Source of the DNA: Zygnema cylindricum
Lineage: Eukaryota; Streptophyta; Zygnematophyceae; Zygnematales; Zygnemataceae
Direction: 5' to 3'
DNA: 64,000 nucleotides
Assembly (NCBI GenBank): GCA_037447655.1
Contig: JBBHKE010002597.1
Coordinates: 235,551 to 299,550 of the forward strand
The notes beneath the pieces are model-generated. The model was not told the origin of the DNA and ran no database searches. It saw nothing but the letters and a program-made list of their open reading frames with translations. This document shows positions 44,096 to 56,133 of this stretch, piece after piece (position 1 is the stretch's first letter; each line of letters opens with the position of its first letter). A program made the position numbers and the translations under genes.

Positions 44096-47000
44096 TGAAA
44101 ATATTTCTATAACTTAAATGAGAAGGTACGATGAGAAACTCTCTTAATGGAATGGCAAACAGCATTTGTTTAGTGTAAAGGACAACAAGAGTAGTAATAT
44201 GCAAAATGAAGGTGAAAACATATAACAAGATCAAACCGACATCTATAAGAAAACCAATTGGAAAGACACGACTAAAGCCCTTTTTAAAAACAATATCAAA
44301 ACATGAAAGCCTAATCAATCTGCCAAAGTAAACAGGTATGAACCAATGGGAATGTTGGGCACGAATGTAAGACTGGGCACATTGTAAAGAAGCAAAAGCT
44401 GATGATAATGTTGCAAGTATAGATTGTGGCAAGTGAAATATTTAAAATTCTTTACGTAAAATCCAGGGATTTCCAACAGGATATAAGACTATGCAATGTG
44501 GTGAGTCTAGTCCACTGCAGAACTGGTCAAATTTGATTCTTGAAGTTACCAAAGATTTTGAAAATATTGACTTTAAGAAGACAGAAATTTTGGGCATCTA
44601 AAATCAAAATTCATTGGTCATTATTCCTCACATTCCGCCTGGAATTCCATAAAAACTGTGGGTTGGACGACGAGACAGTTAAGTGTTGGAAAGTGGTTGG
44701 TTATACCTATTATGCTGACATGCCGACTTTTTTTTTGGCTTTAAAATCAAATCTTCTTCGTGCTCACTTGTCAAGTTATTAATCTGACGGTTGCGATGGA
44801 AAGGTGAGTTTCTTAAGTTCTTACCTTCTGATTGGCAGTCTTTGTCCAGGAATCGAACAAGTGGACAAACAGAAAAGTTGATTTTTGGCAGAATGGTCAA
44901 GAGAGCATGACATGAAAAATAAAATATGGTTTACCATTGCGCGTTTTAATAGACAGTATTATATACTTTAAAAATAAAATATCTTTAAAGAAACACTAGA
45001 AGAAAATCAAAGATGTGGCACTCCAGATTCTCCTCATCCCAAAGCTGTTTTTTTTTTCGAGTGTCATCGTCAGTTCTAAACATTCCTTAGGTACAATTGT
45101 GTTTCTTGTACTACTCATCACTAAGGCTCAGTTTATGACACAATTTGTGTTTGTTTATTGAGTACAAGTGAACATACCTGTGTAATATTCAAATGAGAGA
45201 AATTATATGTAAATTCAACTCTCTGTATGATTAGGATTTTTTTCGCCGTATTTACAACTTCACAACTGAACTCTAGGAATTTGAGATATTATTATGTTGT
45301 TCATTATGCACTTTCTCACTGAAGTTTTCCCAACAACAGTGTCCTTTAGTGGCAGTTCCATGGTAAACAATAAGGCTGCATGGGAGATGAGAGGGAGAGG
45401 CACACTGACTCGGGAAAAACAGAAACGAACTGCATAAAGCTATGAAGACAGTTACGATCATTAAAAATCCTATGGCGCTAAAAAGAGCAACTAAACTAGG
45501 AAGTAAAAACCTCCCGTCTTTTGGATAGGATTCAAATAATATTCCAGGGGTACCAAAGAATTTACTTGTACTGAAACGAAGACAAAAAGTTATATGAACA
45601 GTATCTGGTAACCCATAACCCATAATGCTCGAGATTCGCAAAAGTTTGTCACTCGTTATGTGATTTTTTTCAGAAACCACCTTAGTCACAAACTACCTAC
45701 AGCAGCTACCTATTGGTCAAAATTACCTCACTATAATAACTAATCAACAAATCAAACTTAGTCGCAGTTCACTCAGAAACTGAAAGAACACTTCAAGATG
45801 AAAGTAAGGATGATGCCTGTACTTCTGCTGCATCTAATAACTAATGTCTACACAAATCACATTTTATACTGAAGAAGGGTCCAGCTGCCAGACAGAGGAC
45901 CCACCCTTAACCCATCCTCTATTGAAAGATACTTATTTCGATCCTCCTACTCACTGTATCAGGCAGGGCATAACGACAGCAAGTTAATAGAGACTACAAT
46001 GCCACATGGAGAGTAAAAACATGCATCAAACAGAAGTACCTTCAAATTTTGTTTGTGAAATCAGAGGTTGATCCTTCCAAACTTTTGATGAAAAAAGTTG
46101 ACACATTACTGCGATTAATTATATTTCAAGCCTATTGTATGAAAACCAGACAATTGCAGTCTCCATGGCAGTATTCGATTGGATATTCTCCTACTGTCTT
46201 TGATCAATACACCATAAAACAAAACAGACAGCTTGGAGACCAATGTTGGAACTTGACCAACCATTGAAAAAAGAAACTTGATGCCTTTGTTCCATCATCG
46301 TGGAATCAAGTTCGGCATATTTGCATCATCCATAATGCGTTGAAACTTACAAAACATCATCGTTAAACCAAACTTTGGATAAAGAATTCCAGGAACCGCA
46401 AGTCAATTGGTAAAGCTACTTAATACATCTGTTTGAGATGTAGTTGTGTGAACAAGGACCTTACTGCAGCAAAATAAATGTACATTTTTTCTCTCAACAT
46501 CGACATCTAAAAATGGCTCTAAACACCTAGACTCTAGTCCTTTTTGGTGCTTGACACAACAAAGAATGAATAGAACAAGTGCCAATAAGCTAAACTTGCT
46601 AGAAAAGCAGAAGTAAAAGTTTGACTAAATACTCCACAGTGTGTGCTGTACCTGCGTCAGAGGGCCCATAACTCTTTACGAATTTCAAATAATAAATATC
46701 CACAACTCATCGACGCCGTTGGTGGCAACTTGGCTTGACGATGTCGCATTGCTGCCTCTTCTTGAGACAGACTTGCTCACTTTGTTTTAGTGCCATTTTC
46801 ATCTGTTCATAAAAATGACCATTTAAATAGCTGTCATCACTAATAATTCTTTAACAAGAAAATGGGGACATGCAGCTATACAGCATGACGGACGATTTTC
46901 AAATTTTCAAATTAAAGTCCAGCTGATTAAAAGTTCAGCCATTGGATCATAAGCGAACAAAAACACTTAGTCATGGCTGATCGTTGCTAAAGAAAGCGAA

Positions 47001-47305
47001 TCAAGTTTCTACAACAGGTCAAACTGTCAAATGAAAAAGATTATTCCTTTACCGCATGAAAGAAGAATTCAACACGACACCAAACAATCAATTACCCTAA
47101 GGTTCCATCCATGCCTTCAGCTTATTAATAATGGCTAGCTTGTAATATAATGTAAATTCTACTGTCATTCTGTGCTATTCTGTTTATATACGCATAATGA
47201 CGCTTGTTAAGAATTAAGATGTATAAACACAAATAACTAATTTGGCATATCAGACCAGCCTCGAAAAAACTCAGATGGATCAGACCAATTGACAAAAATC
47301 CTCCC
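44096..47305. other. Intergenic region, one exon-like membrane segment
   Basis: No complete gene is seen. On the minus strand, 45,570-45,456 reads as an exon (acceptor TTTCAG, donor GTAACT) coding FFGTPGILFESYPKDGRF and a hydrophobic stretch. This faintly recalls a transmembrane region of plant major-facilitator proteins, but no neighbouring exons could be joined. Near 44,933-44,955 a small plus-strand piece resembles the 3' end of the non-LTR family. The rest is AT-rich. Confidence 0.35.
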
Positions 47306-48379
47306 CTACCGACGCCCTAATATAGTCAATGGGTAGAAACTAGATCTCATAGACATAGAGGGTTTGAGCGTACCATCGGAGCTCGCCTCGACTTTCTTTA
47401 GGTTCGCTTCTTCGTCCTGAACCAAAACTTTTGGCTTAAAATTTGATCCAGGTTTTGTTGACTGCTGGTATCCCAATCCTCCGACGATGGTGAGTAAAAG
47501 AAATGCGACTCCAACAAGCGAGGCGTGTTTCTCCCATATTAATACATTTATGATCACAGTCAACAACTTGTTTGTAACTCCCAAAACAGTGAAGGTGGTG
47601 GCCGTGACAGCTCGTCGACAAGCAAATCCAAAAAAACTGATTGCAAGGCCAAAAATACAGGAGAGAAGGACGGGTCCAAAGACCGAAAAACCCCTCCATT
47701 TGCTCATATCTGCAATTGCCATATCGCGATACTCACCACTGGCCATCCAGAAGAGAGGAGAAATCAGCAAAGAAAGGAAGTTATTATAAAGGACGAATCC
47801 CCAGGTGGTAAGACCCAAATTTGTGACTACATGTTTGATATACACCATCTCCAAAGTTATTGTAAAGAGGTAAGCGAATGCCCATGTATAGGCTCGAAGA
47901 GTAAACTCGTGATCTGTTGCCACGTATCCTACAGCGCCCAAAAGAATCACAAATAAAGTAGCAAAAGTTGTACGGCTGGGCCATGGTTGATTCCGAAAGA
48001 CGGTATCGGCCACAGCTACTAAAATAGGAGTTGAGGAACGGAAAACGATAAAAGTGTCCACATTGGCATATTTAAACAGAGTAGTGTTTGTGAAAATGGC
48101 TAAGTAAAAGACTCCAGCCGCAGGTAAAAATCGACGGAGAGTACCGAATCTGAGAGCCTCATGTTCCAGGAGTTTGAGACGGCCAAGGAAAAGTACGGAA
48201 AGTACACATGTGAGGTATTGTAAGGCTGTGAGGATCGAAGGGTAGGGAAAGGCTGTGATTGCACACTTGTTTATAATTGCAAGTAAGGAGGAGCAAAGGG
48301 CGTAACCGGCTACCAGAGGAACCACTTTAATTTCCGCCACGTCAAGCCCGAACAAGCGTGACCGCCAAAGACTGCCCAT
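47306..48379 (-). CDS. GFT1: Golgi GDP-fucose transporter (GFT1/GONST4-like)
   Basis: A 357-residue intronless frame encodes a drug/metabolite-type nucleotide-sugar transporter with about ten membrane helices. Such carriers exchange GDP-sugar for GMP across the Golgi membrane to feed fucosyltransferases. Residues match what I recall of Arabidopsis GFT1/GONST4 along most of the length: GYALCSSLLAIINK (25-38), LTALQYLTC (50-58), NVDTFIVFRS (106-115), GAVGYVATD (148-156), EMVYIKH (177-183) and INVLIWEKHAS (277-287). GVTNK at 267-271 sits where GDP-sugar carriers have their G-x-x-N-K nucleotide-binding motif. The C-terminal 50 residues are hydrophilic and unconserved. The ATG at 48,377-48,379 is the first in frame and leaves a short cytosolic tail before helix 1. 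GDP-fucose rather than GDP-mannose is inferred from similarity. The gene is divergent from the VAR3-like gene, about 1 kb away. Confidence 0.87.
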   Translation of the reverse strand: MGSLWRSRLFGLDVAEIKVVPLVAGYALCSSLLAIINKCAITAFPYPSILTALQYLTCVLSVLFLGRLKLLEHEALRFGTLRRFLPAAGVFYLAIFTNTTLFKYANVDTFIVFRSSTPILVAVADTVFRNQPWPSRTTFATLFVILLGAVGYVATDHEFTLRAYTWAFAYLFTITLEMVYIKHVVTNLGLTTWGFVLYNNFLSLLISPLFWMASGEYRDMAIADMSKWRGFSVFGPVLLSCIFGLAISFFGFACRRAVTATTFTVLGVTNKLLTVIINVLIWEKHASLVGVAFLLLTIVGGLGYQQSTKPGSNFKPKVLVQDEEANLKKVEASSDGTLKPSMSMRSSFYPLTILGRR

Positions 48380-49375
48380 GGAAAAACCCTAAGGCGTCCG
48401 TATGTTCGAGGAAGGCGCGGGCGCCATAGTTAAAACATAAAGACAGGATAGAGGATGGAAGAGATGGAAAACACACAAGTGGTTTGGTTCAACTGTAATC
48501 TTATAATCATTGTAATTTAAATATTTAATACTATTTTACTATTTCAGTTGGCGATTGCTTTTTGGTGATTTGTTTGTTTGACGAATTCGTGACTTGGGGA
48601 ATCGTTCGGTTCGGTTTGGCGATCATCATCAGGCTTGCTTTTGGTTTCGTACTTTCGTCCGTCTTGTTTATGGTTCGGTTTTGTCTTATTTTTCCTCTGG
48701 TAAGGTGACGCTATGGCTTTCATTGGCCAAATCGTAGGTTCGTTTCAGGCTTGATATCCATTTGTTTTTTTTTGCCGTCGCATTTGGTTTGCAGGCGGGC
48801 GGGCGGACACAGAAAGCCTGAATTGGACAGGTAAGGTTCGTTAGTTGTTTCGCCCGTGGTGTGCAGGGTGTGCAGGTCTCCTACACGAAGCGAAATGCGC
48901 CGAGACCTGCACACTTTGCAAAATACCGCCCGGGTACCGCGGATTTTTAGGGTCATAGGATTATTGGTTCGGGTTTTGTAGTTTTGTCCGCCAGCCGCAG
49001 GCGAAAAAAGAGCGAAAGAACGAAAATATTTTACTAGCGATGAATCGTTTTGACGGTATGCGTCGGTTTTTTTTAACATTCAGCTGTACCGTACGCACTG
49101 TAGTTAAACAAAAGAACGCTACAGTTTGCAGCGCCGCTGTTCTGTTAAAAATAACAAATTCAGTATGACTTGCTAGTCACACCGTGACGACAAAGATCCA
49201 ACTGCAGGATTCATAAAACTGGAAAAAGTATCCTGTAGTGGATCAGGCTCCAAAGTTTGCGGCCCACACTAGAATCGGTGGTCGGTAACCTTTTTGTCTC
49301 GTACTAAATCTTCTACCAACATACCAAATATATTTCTAAAATCTCAACATTCAAAGTTTACTTTTCTCAATTCTC

Positions 49376-51076
49376 ATGCCTCGCCTCAGCTTCACTATGA
49401 GAGCCGCCATGGCGTCTCTTGGAAGCTGCCTCCGTCCTTCACATGTCCATCTTCCTCGAGCTGCACCTTCCTTGCAGAAATTGTTCGCCTCCTCTACTTC
49501 TCTTTCTCTTTTCTCACAAGGCTCTCGTTTACAAATCTCTCCCTCTCCTTTCTGTGTCTCTCGCATGGTATCTTCTTCGATGTCTTCTTCTGCCATAGGA
49601 TTTCGAAAACAAAGGGATGTTGTGGCACACTCAACCGAAGGAATTGCAGAAGCAAACACCTCATACAGTGAGAAGTCATCTAAAGCGTCGTCAAAGTCTT
49701 TGGGCGATGATACTAATCATCCATGGGAGGAATGGGGTTTACTGCTACAAAGAGTGCAAGAACAAGGGTATCAAAGACCAGTTTCTGATAATGGACGTAA
49801 ACCGGTTCCCGGTGAGGGTCCGTACGACTCTTATTCGGAGCTCAAACATGCCCTTCTCAACTTCGCTCGTGATCGAGACGACATGTTTGTGTGAGAATAC
49901 ATGGCCCCTGCTCTCTCTCTCTCTCCCCCCCCCCCTCTCCCTCTCCCTCCCTCCCTCTCTCACTCCCTCTCCCCCTCTCTCCCCCTTCTCCCCTCTCCCC
50001 CTCTCTCTCCCCCTCCCCCCCTCCCTTTCTTTCCCCCCTCCCCCCCTCTCTCTCTCTCCCCCTCTCTCCCCCCTCTCCTCTCCCTCCCCTCTCCTCCCTT
50101 GCTCTTATTCTCTCTTCTATGGCCTTCTAGTTTTCTGAGAGGAGCTTTTAAGATAGCTGAGAGTGCCAGGAAATTTGCAGGAGCCTTCCGAAAGAGCATC
50201 TCCGAGTCATTGCAGCTGCTGGTTGTCCGGATATCGAGCGAAAATCTGTGAATAGTGCCAAACGTCTTCGGGCTCATAGTCAGATTGACGAAGCGTCTGT
50301 GTGTATTTCCTTTATCCCTCTCTCTCTATCACCTTCACGCTTTTTAGCACCTTTGTTTTGTATCTTTTTTCTCCCGTGCTTTTATCTTCTGTCTATTATT
50401 CTGACACATTGTTCAAACCTTCTCAGAGAGCTTCAGCATGAATGGAAAAAAGTGAAGGTTTAGGGTTCTGATCTGTCCTGTGCTTTGGTCTGTGGGAAGA
50501 AAATGTCTACTCTAATTAAATTGGTTGCTACAATTAAAACTTTTGTCACATTTTTTGTATTTGCTGTAGGCTTGCACACCTTGTGGCTTCCGTAAGTCAT
50601 GTCCAAGAGCCTTTGGAGCTGCTAGTGGGAGCCATATTCCAAGCACTCAGGAGGTGGTGCGTATCATTTTGGCGTATGCAATGCGTGTTAAAAACCCTGA
50701 GGCTGACGCAGTCACTTCAACAGTCCAGGACGCCTGCTGTGCAATTCTAAGCACTCTATTGGAGCTCAGCAACAATCCACGTGATCCAAATCTGCCGAGG
50801 TGAAGGTTTCTGCTCTTTTAAGTGATTTTACAATTCTGGATTGAATTGAGGGCTGTAAATTGTTTGTGGTTGAACATTATGGCTTCAATGAACTGATGGC
50901 AGGATGATACTGCAGGTTTCATAGCCCAATCTTCGCTGGGTCATCAGTGAGCCTAGAATGTAGGTCCGCCATATTTTTGCTAAAGCTTATGACTTAGCTC
51001 ATTGTTTGTGCAAGGAAAAACGGGAAATCAAAAGAAGTTTGATAATCGTTCTGCTGGACTGTTTTGTATGTCAACT

Positions 51077-51108
<32 letters not shown>

Positions 51109-53170
51109 GTGAAACGCAACGTGAAAGGTTGGTGTTCTCAAAGGCTAAATGACTGTCCACATGGAAGGTAGTCAGACATTATGTAAAGCACTTTCGTCAT
51201 ACTAATTGCCTGAAGTGATGATCTCGCACCGAGTCAACCAGCACTCATATAACCTTCAATGCTATTAACAGTATTTTTGTATTGGTTCAGGGCGGAGTTG
51301 CCAGTAGATTTGCCAAAGAAGCCACGTTCCGATGACTTCGAAAAACAACGTGATTCGAACAGTTCCGGAGGTCTTCTGAGGAGGTCTTGGGAGGATCGAC
51401 GACCATCTTCTGGTGGTGCTCGATCAGCATACGAACCTCTTCCAGGCGATTGGCGTTGCCCAGGGTCAGTGTTTTCCTTCATGACTGCTTGTTTTCTCTC
51501 AGGACATCAATAGAGTTGTTCTGCAAAAACAGCTGAAAGAGATACAAGGAGGATATGCTACACCGTGTATCATTATTAGTGTTGATTTTGCTACTTAAAA
51601 CATCTTTTTACGTGCACTCTTGTTGGTTTCTGATTGGAGACTGAATCGAAAGGAATAGACCTTAATTTGTCATTGCAAAAGATGTTTAAAGTGCCGAAAA
51701 AAAAATTGACGCTAATAGCGATTCACGGTGTACTTCCCTTCCTTCTGGGTTGGGCATGGTGTTGAATTCTCCCTTCCTTCGTAAACTTATCGGATAGTTT
51801 TTTGACAGTTGCGGTGGAAAGATAAGGAAGAATTGTTACTGTTCGACTCACGGTCTCTAAATGAAAAATCGGAGGAAGAAAAGCTGATTTAAGTGGCGAA
51901 AAAAACATTAACGCTAATAGCAATGTATGGTGTTTACTAATGCTTAGCTCTTTTAGAAACGGCTTTCGGAGAGAGCAGCCCTTCTTGTTAGTAATTTTTT
52001 TGTGTTTATTCCCTTCTTCCTTCTGCAGATGCAATTTTAACAATTTTGCTCGCAATACAGAATGCCGCAATTGTGGTGGAGATAGACCAGCCGGGACCAA
52101 AGTTCGTGAACGGGGGTCTTATGGGGGCGATAGACAGACGCAGGGATACAGAGAACAGAGCTCACAAGGCAGGGAGTGGAGTTCACGAGGTAGAGAGGGG
52201 GGTTTCCAAAGCAGGTGGGAACGAGATGAGAGAGGAGGTCCAGCCAGATATGGTGGGGCAGGTGGGGGATCTGGACGGTGGGCTCCAGACGGAGATGAAT
52301 GGGATAGGAGACAATCAAGAGATGGAACGGGAAGAGGTGAACGGGAACCTTTGGATAATGAGAGGAGATGGGGTCTTAGGAGTTCTGAACGGGAACCAGA
52401 GAGGGAGTCGAACCCATACCCACCTCGAAGGCTGCCCATGTCTGGAAGAGATCGGAGAGATTCTTTCCGCGAGACGGACAATGATTTTGAGGAGGAAGAG
52501 GAATGGAGCCGCAGGGAAGTGCAATCCGAAGATGTTTCTGACAGTAGGCCCATTACACCAGCCAGTGGTAGAGGTAGTGGAGATTGGGATGAGAGTGACA
52601 GTAAGCCTTTAACACGAGGAGGTGGTAGAGGTGGTGGGGATTGGGATGAGAGTGACAGTAAGCCTTTAGCACGAGGAGGTGGTAGAGGTGGTGGGGATTG
52701 GGATGAGAGTGGCAGTAAGCCTTTAACACGAGGAGGGTGGTAGAGGTGGTGGGGATTGGGTTGAGAGTGACAGGAGGCCTTTAGCACGAGGAGGTGGTAG
52801 AGGTGGTAGGAGTTGGGGTGATAGTGGGAACCAAAGTCAATACAGGTCAGAGAGAGATAATGAGGGACGGGGTAGCTACTCTGGTTTTCGCGGGCAGTCT
52901 TCATCACGGGGAAGGACAGATACATGGAGAGGAGGGTATGGTGGGGACAGGTCACGACCAAGATCTGACGATAGTTCAGGTTATGGGGAGAGTCGCCAGT
53001 TTTCTAGAGAATGGACTCCTCGGGGACGTTCAAGCAGAGGCAGGGGTGGGCCTCGGAATATGGGTTCACGGAGCTACTCAACTTCTTCACAGTCGAATGA
53101 CAAAGATCCCGAAGAGAACAGGAAAGTTCCCACTCGCGACTTTTGGGACGATTATGCAGAAGGCACATGA
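49376..53170 (+). CDS. Organellar RanBP2-type zinc-finger protein (VAR3/OZ1-like), frameshifted
   Basis: Exons by eye: 49,376-49,890, 50,181-50,298, 50,570-50,799, 51,291-51,464 and 52,029-53,170, all GT-AG with phases that join cleanly. The N-terminus is Ser/Arg-rich and poor in acids, like a plastid or mitochondrial transit peptide; Met 1, 8 or 12 could start. HPWEEWGLLLQRV and FARDRDDMFVSLPKEHLRVI lead to GCPDIERKSVNSAKRLRAH, then a Cys cluster ACTPCGFRKSCPRAF (212-226). These match the VAR3/OZ family, which helps plastid development and C-to-U editing. One RBZ finger, DWRCPGCNFNNFARNTECRNC, has ligands C344, C347, C358, C361 and is split by the last intron. An RGG/acidic repeat tail follows (19-residue units). 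One extra G at about 52,736 shifts the frame; ignoring it gives about 725 residues ending RDFWDDYAEGT. Confidence 0.85.
49911..50105. repeat. CT-rich microsatellite in intron 1
   Basis: About 195 bp of C and T only (CTCTCC-type units) inside intron 1 of the VAR3-like gene. The real acceptor (AAATTTGCAG, 50,171-50,180) lies beyond it, so open frames through the tract are spurious. Confidence 0.95.
51080..51107. repeat. Poly-T tract in intron 3
   Basis: About 28 consecutive T in intron 3 of the VAR3-like gene, possibly the tail of an old retroposed insert on the minus strand. Confidence 0.85.
52567..52852 (+). repeat. 57-bp coding minisatellite
   Basis: Units start at 52,567, 52,624, 52,681, 52,739 and about 52,796, each coding GRGGGDWDESDSKPLTRGG or a variant. 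The third step is 58 instead of 57 because of one extra G, the frameshift noted for the VAR3-like gene. Confidence 0.92.
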
Positions 53171-54975
53171 GGAAATTAAGAAGAGTCAGCTTCCTTTGGA
53201 TGAGCATTCGGAGGAGAAGTTGAAGCGTTCTCTGGGAGATATTATAACATGCGTTGGAGGTAGTAATGCGAAAGTGAATTGCTGTTATTGGATCAAGGCA
53301 AGTAGTGGAGTTGTATTTCTGGACATTTAGATTCTGGGGCAAACATCTATAATTGCTTTTTTTTTGTTATTTTGTAGCAGGAAATGTGCTATTGAAAGGT
53401 TTTATCAACTATTGACGTGCAAAGAGTGGATTACGGGCCATGCGATAGTTTTTTTTGTGGCTGCTTCTTTTAAGCAGTTTGGACTGAAGGGTAAGATGGG
53501 CACAGGATAGTCAATTTGCTGGTGAACTGAGTCAAAGTGGACGGTTTTTGCTCGTCTTCAAAGTGTGTTCACGACATCAGGAAGATTAATGGAGGTTGGG
53601 GTTTCTTTTCTCGCCTGGAAATAGGTTGTACTGGCCTGAAGTTTGTTCATGTGATTTGCACGAGTACGATAGAAAACTTCCACTAGTACTTGCTGATTTC
53701 TGCGTATGTGGGAGAAGACAAAGACCAGGCTTGTGATTAACGTAGCAGAGCCCTTTGTTGGTTCCTAGCTGGTTAAAAAAGGTCAAACACCTCGCTCGCA
53801 GAGGTCAAGACCAAAGCTCTGCACACAGATTGCTGATATGTGGAATCTAGACTTTTACGTGATGTGGATATCGATTTCACATAGAACGGATCGAACATGT
53901 TGTAGAATAGTTCAGACACCTATATTCAGGGTTGTGCAGATTTTCTAGTCTGGCATAGGATGGGTTGGTAACTTCACAATTGTCCTATGATTCTCAATAA
54001 GTAGCCCAACCTCCATTTCCAATGTTTCCGATTAACATATATTGCCTCTTTGACTTTTATCATCTTTAGTTCTTGATATTTTCAATCAATGAATGGTACT
54101 TGGTTTTGGCTTTTGACAATGAATTACCATGAATGCAATATAAATATGCAAATGTAATGATCAAAGGTGATGCTCTGGAGATGGGTACAGGACAAACAGC
54201 TCTGGTAAACATCTATATATGTTTGCAATTTCTGTGGCTATGCAAAGTACTGAGCCTTTCAACACAACAATTGGTGTTGTTACATCAAAAGTTTTTAAAA
54301 GGACATTGCACGTGAATGGCTGAAGAAATGATAATGTAAAGCCTAATTTTTCGAACCTAGTGCCAGCACCAGTACGACAGTCGTGCGCCAATGTTGTGAA
54401 CAAAGTAGCAATACGACAGTCAGTATATGCCAATTATTCTCTGGATCGATGTAACAATGCATCAAGCCGCGATACCCTGGTGTACAATAATTTCAGTCTT
54501 ATGGTACTCTTTGACAGTATTCTGAAGCAAATTCCTATATCTAGCACATTAGCTGCAGGTGACAGGTTGAGTGCACCAGGTGTTGCATTCTATACAGCAG
54601 TTGCTGTTTTTTACCAGTTGTGGCAGTAATGAAATTTCAGAAACCTCATGTACATGCGTTGCCTTGGGCGGCAAGTGACACAGAGTGATGCCGTGCAATA
54701 TGGATTCAATGTCGACTCTACTAATGCACGCTGATGCAGTTTTCAATCATGGTAATTGTAAAAAAAAAATCACCCAACAGAACATTAGCGCTACATGAAA
54801 AACGTCGGGGAACAACGAAATAATTGACAGACGTCATATTACATTACATTAGGTGAATTTTAACAACAATCTGAATTGCTATTTAAAGCTGGTTCTTTTT
54901 CCCACTTTTCTGTGTACACAGTTGTTAATATCCAAATCCAAGATTTTTGCGGTTTTCTTGAATTGTGTTGGACGG
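53171..54975. other. 3' flank of the VAR3-like gene, nothing else seen
   Basis: Probably begins with the 3' untranslated region. No coding frame or repeat I can support. Confidence 0.5.
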
Positions 54976-55770
54976 TAGTGTTGGGTATCAAGGAACGTTT
55001 GCCGATATTCGATATATATATATCGAATTTCAGGTACCCAATAATCAATATATCGAATATCAAATCATCGCCGATATATCCTATCGCCGATATATCGAAG
55101 CATTAAAATCTCACAGGTTTTCAAAGTCACGTGCCTTCGGACAAAGTGACCGTAAAATCTTTACTGGAAAGAACAACGGTTTTTTCCTGAAATTCAGTAG
55201 AGTGAAGGAGATCTCTGAGGTACATTGACGAGGTACACTTGTGAAGTACACGTACGTAATACGCAACTACGGTTTTCCATACAAAAATGGTTGGTTTTCA
55301 AATATTTGATGATTTTAGAGATTTGATAGTCAGCTTACGTGGAACCACTCGTATCAGAACACGTATGTAAAAACTTACTTAAAGACGATACGCGATGTAC
55401 CCGAGGCCTCTTGTAATACAAAAATTTTGCTGCCCGTACTATTACAGAGACCTCCTGATGTAACCATACCCCAAATAAGTAATTATATGAATTACAGAAT
55501 TAGTACTTTTTTGTCGGTTACATTTTGCGGCGTCTACCTTTTAAGTCACGGAACGAAAATCACGTCGTACGTGGCATATCAGACAATTTGTCTTTTTCGC
55601 TAAAATAACATATTAAATAAAAATATTAAATATTAAATTTAAAAAATACTATATATCGCAATAATTTATGTTGGTCTCGGTACGATACATCGAGGATTCT
55701 GCTCGATCGATATTCGATATATCGAATATTGAAATTATCGCGATATGAATTTACCCGATACCCAACACTA
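54976..55770. mobile_element. hAT-type MITE with GATATATCG palindromes
   Basis: Perfect 14-bp terminal inverted repeats, TAGTGTTGGGTATC (54,976-54,989) and GATACCCAACACTA (55,757-55,770). They are flanked by TTGGACGG (54,968-54,975) and CTGGACGG (55,771-55,778), an 8-bp target duplication with one change. The 795-bp body has no transposase frame. Near both ends it carries many self-complementary CGATATATCG and ATTCGATATATCGAAT-like strings. Eight-bp duplications and these ends fit a non-autonomous hAT element. Confidence 0.85.
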
Positions 55771-56133
55771 CTGGACGGTTAGATAATTGCATAATAAGAT
55801 AAATTAGTTTGAGGAGGGAAAAACTTCAACTCCAACAGGAGCTCAAAATGCTGCTTCTTGGCTGTCATTAATCATGCCGACAAAAACATTCAGCAAATCA
55901 TGAATATGCAACGACGCAATGCAATTTTTAACCTTCCCCACTCTGCACATGTCAAGCTCACAAAAGAGGTAGTTACAAAATAAATGGATATACAGTATAA
56001 CATTCTTAGGCAGAAAATAGCTGGAACAAGTTCGGTTTTGGCTGTAACCGGCTACATTATATAACCTCAATCAGAAGTAATTTACATTACACCAATCCTG
56101 TACACCATCATCAGAAAAGTCACAGACAGAAGA

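Noticed and set aside
47487-47789. Plus-strand 100-codon frame within the transporter gene
   Set aside because: Shadow of the clearly conserved minus-strand GFT1-like protein.
49617-50251. Long Ser/Pro/Leu frames across 49.9-50.1 kb
   Set aside because: They run through an intronic CT tract; the splice model with acceptor at 50,180 restores the VAR3-like protein.
52736-52743. A hidden intron instead of a frameshift in the VAR3-like repeats
   Set aside because: The 57-bp unit is fully present with one extra base and there are no usable GT-AG pairs between the two frames.
52119-52961. 280-codon minus-strand frame opposite the RGG tail
   Set aside because: It is a mirror of the purine-rich repeat on the coding strand, with no protein features.
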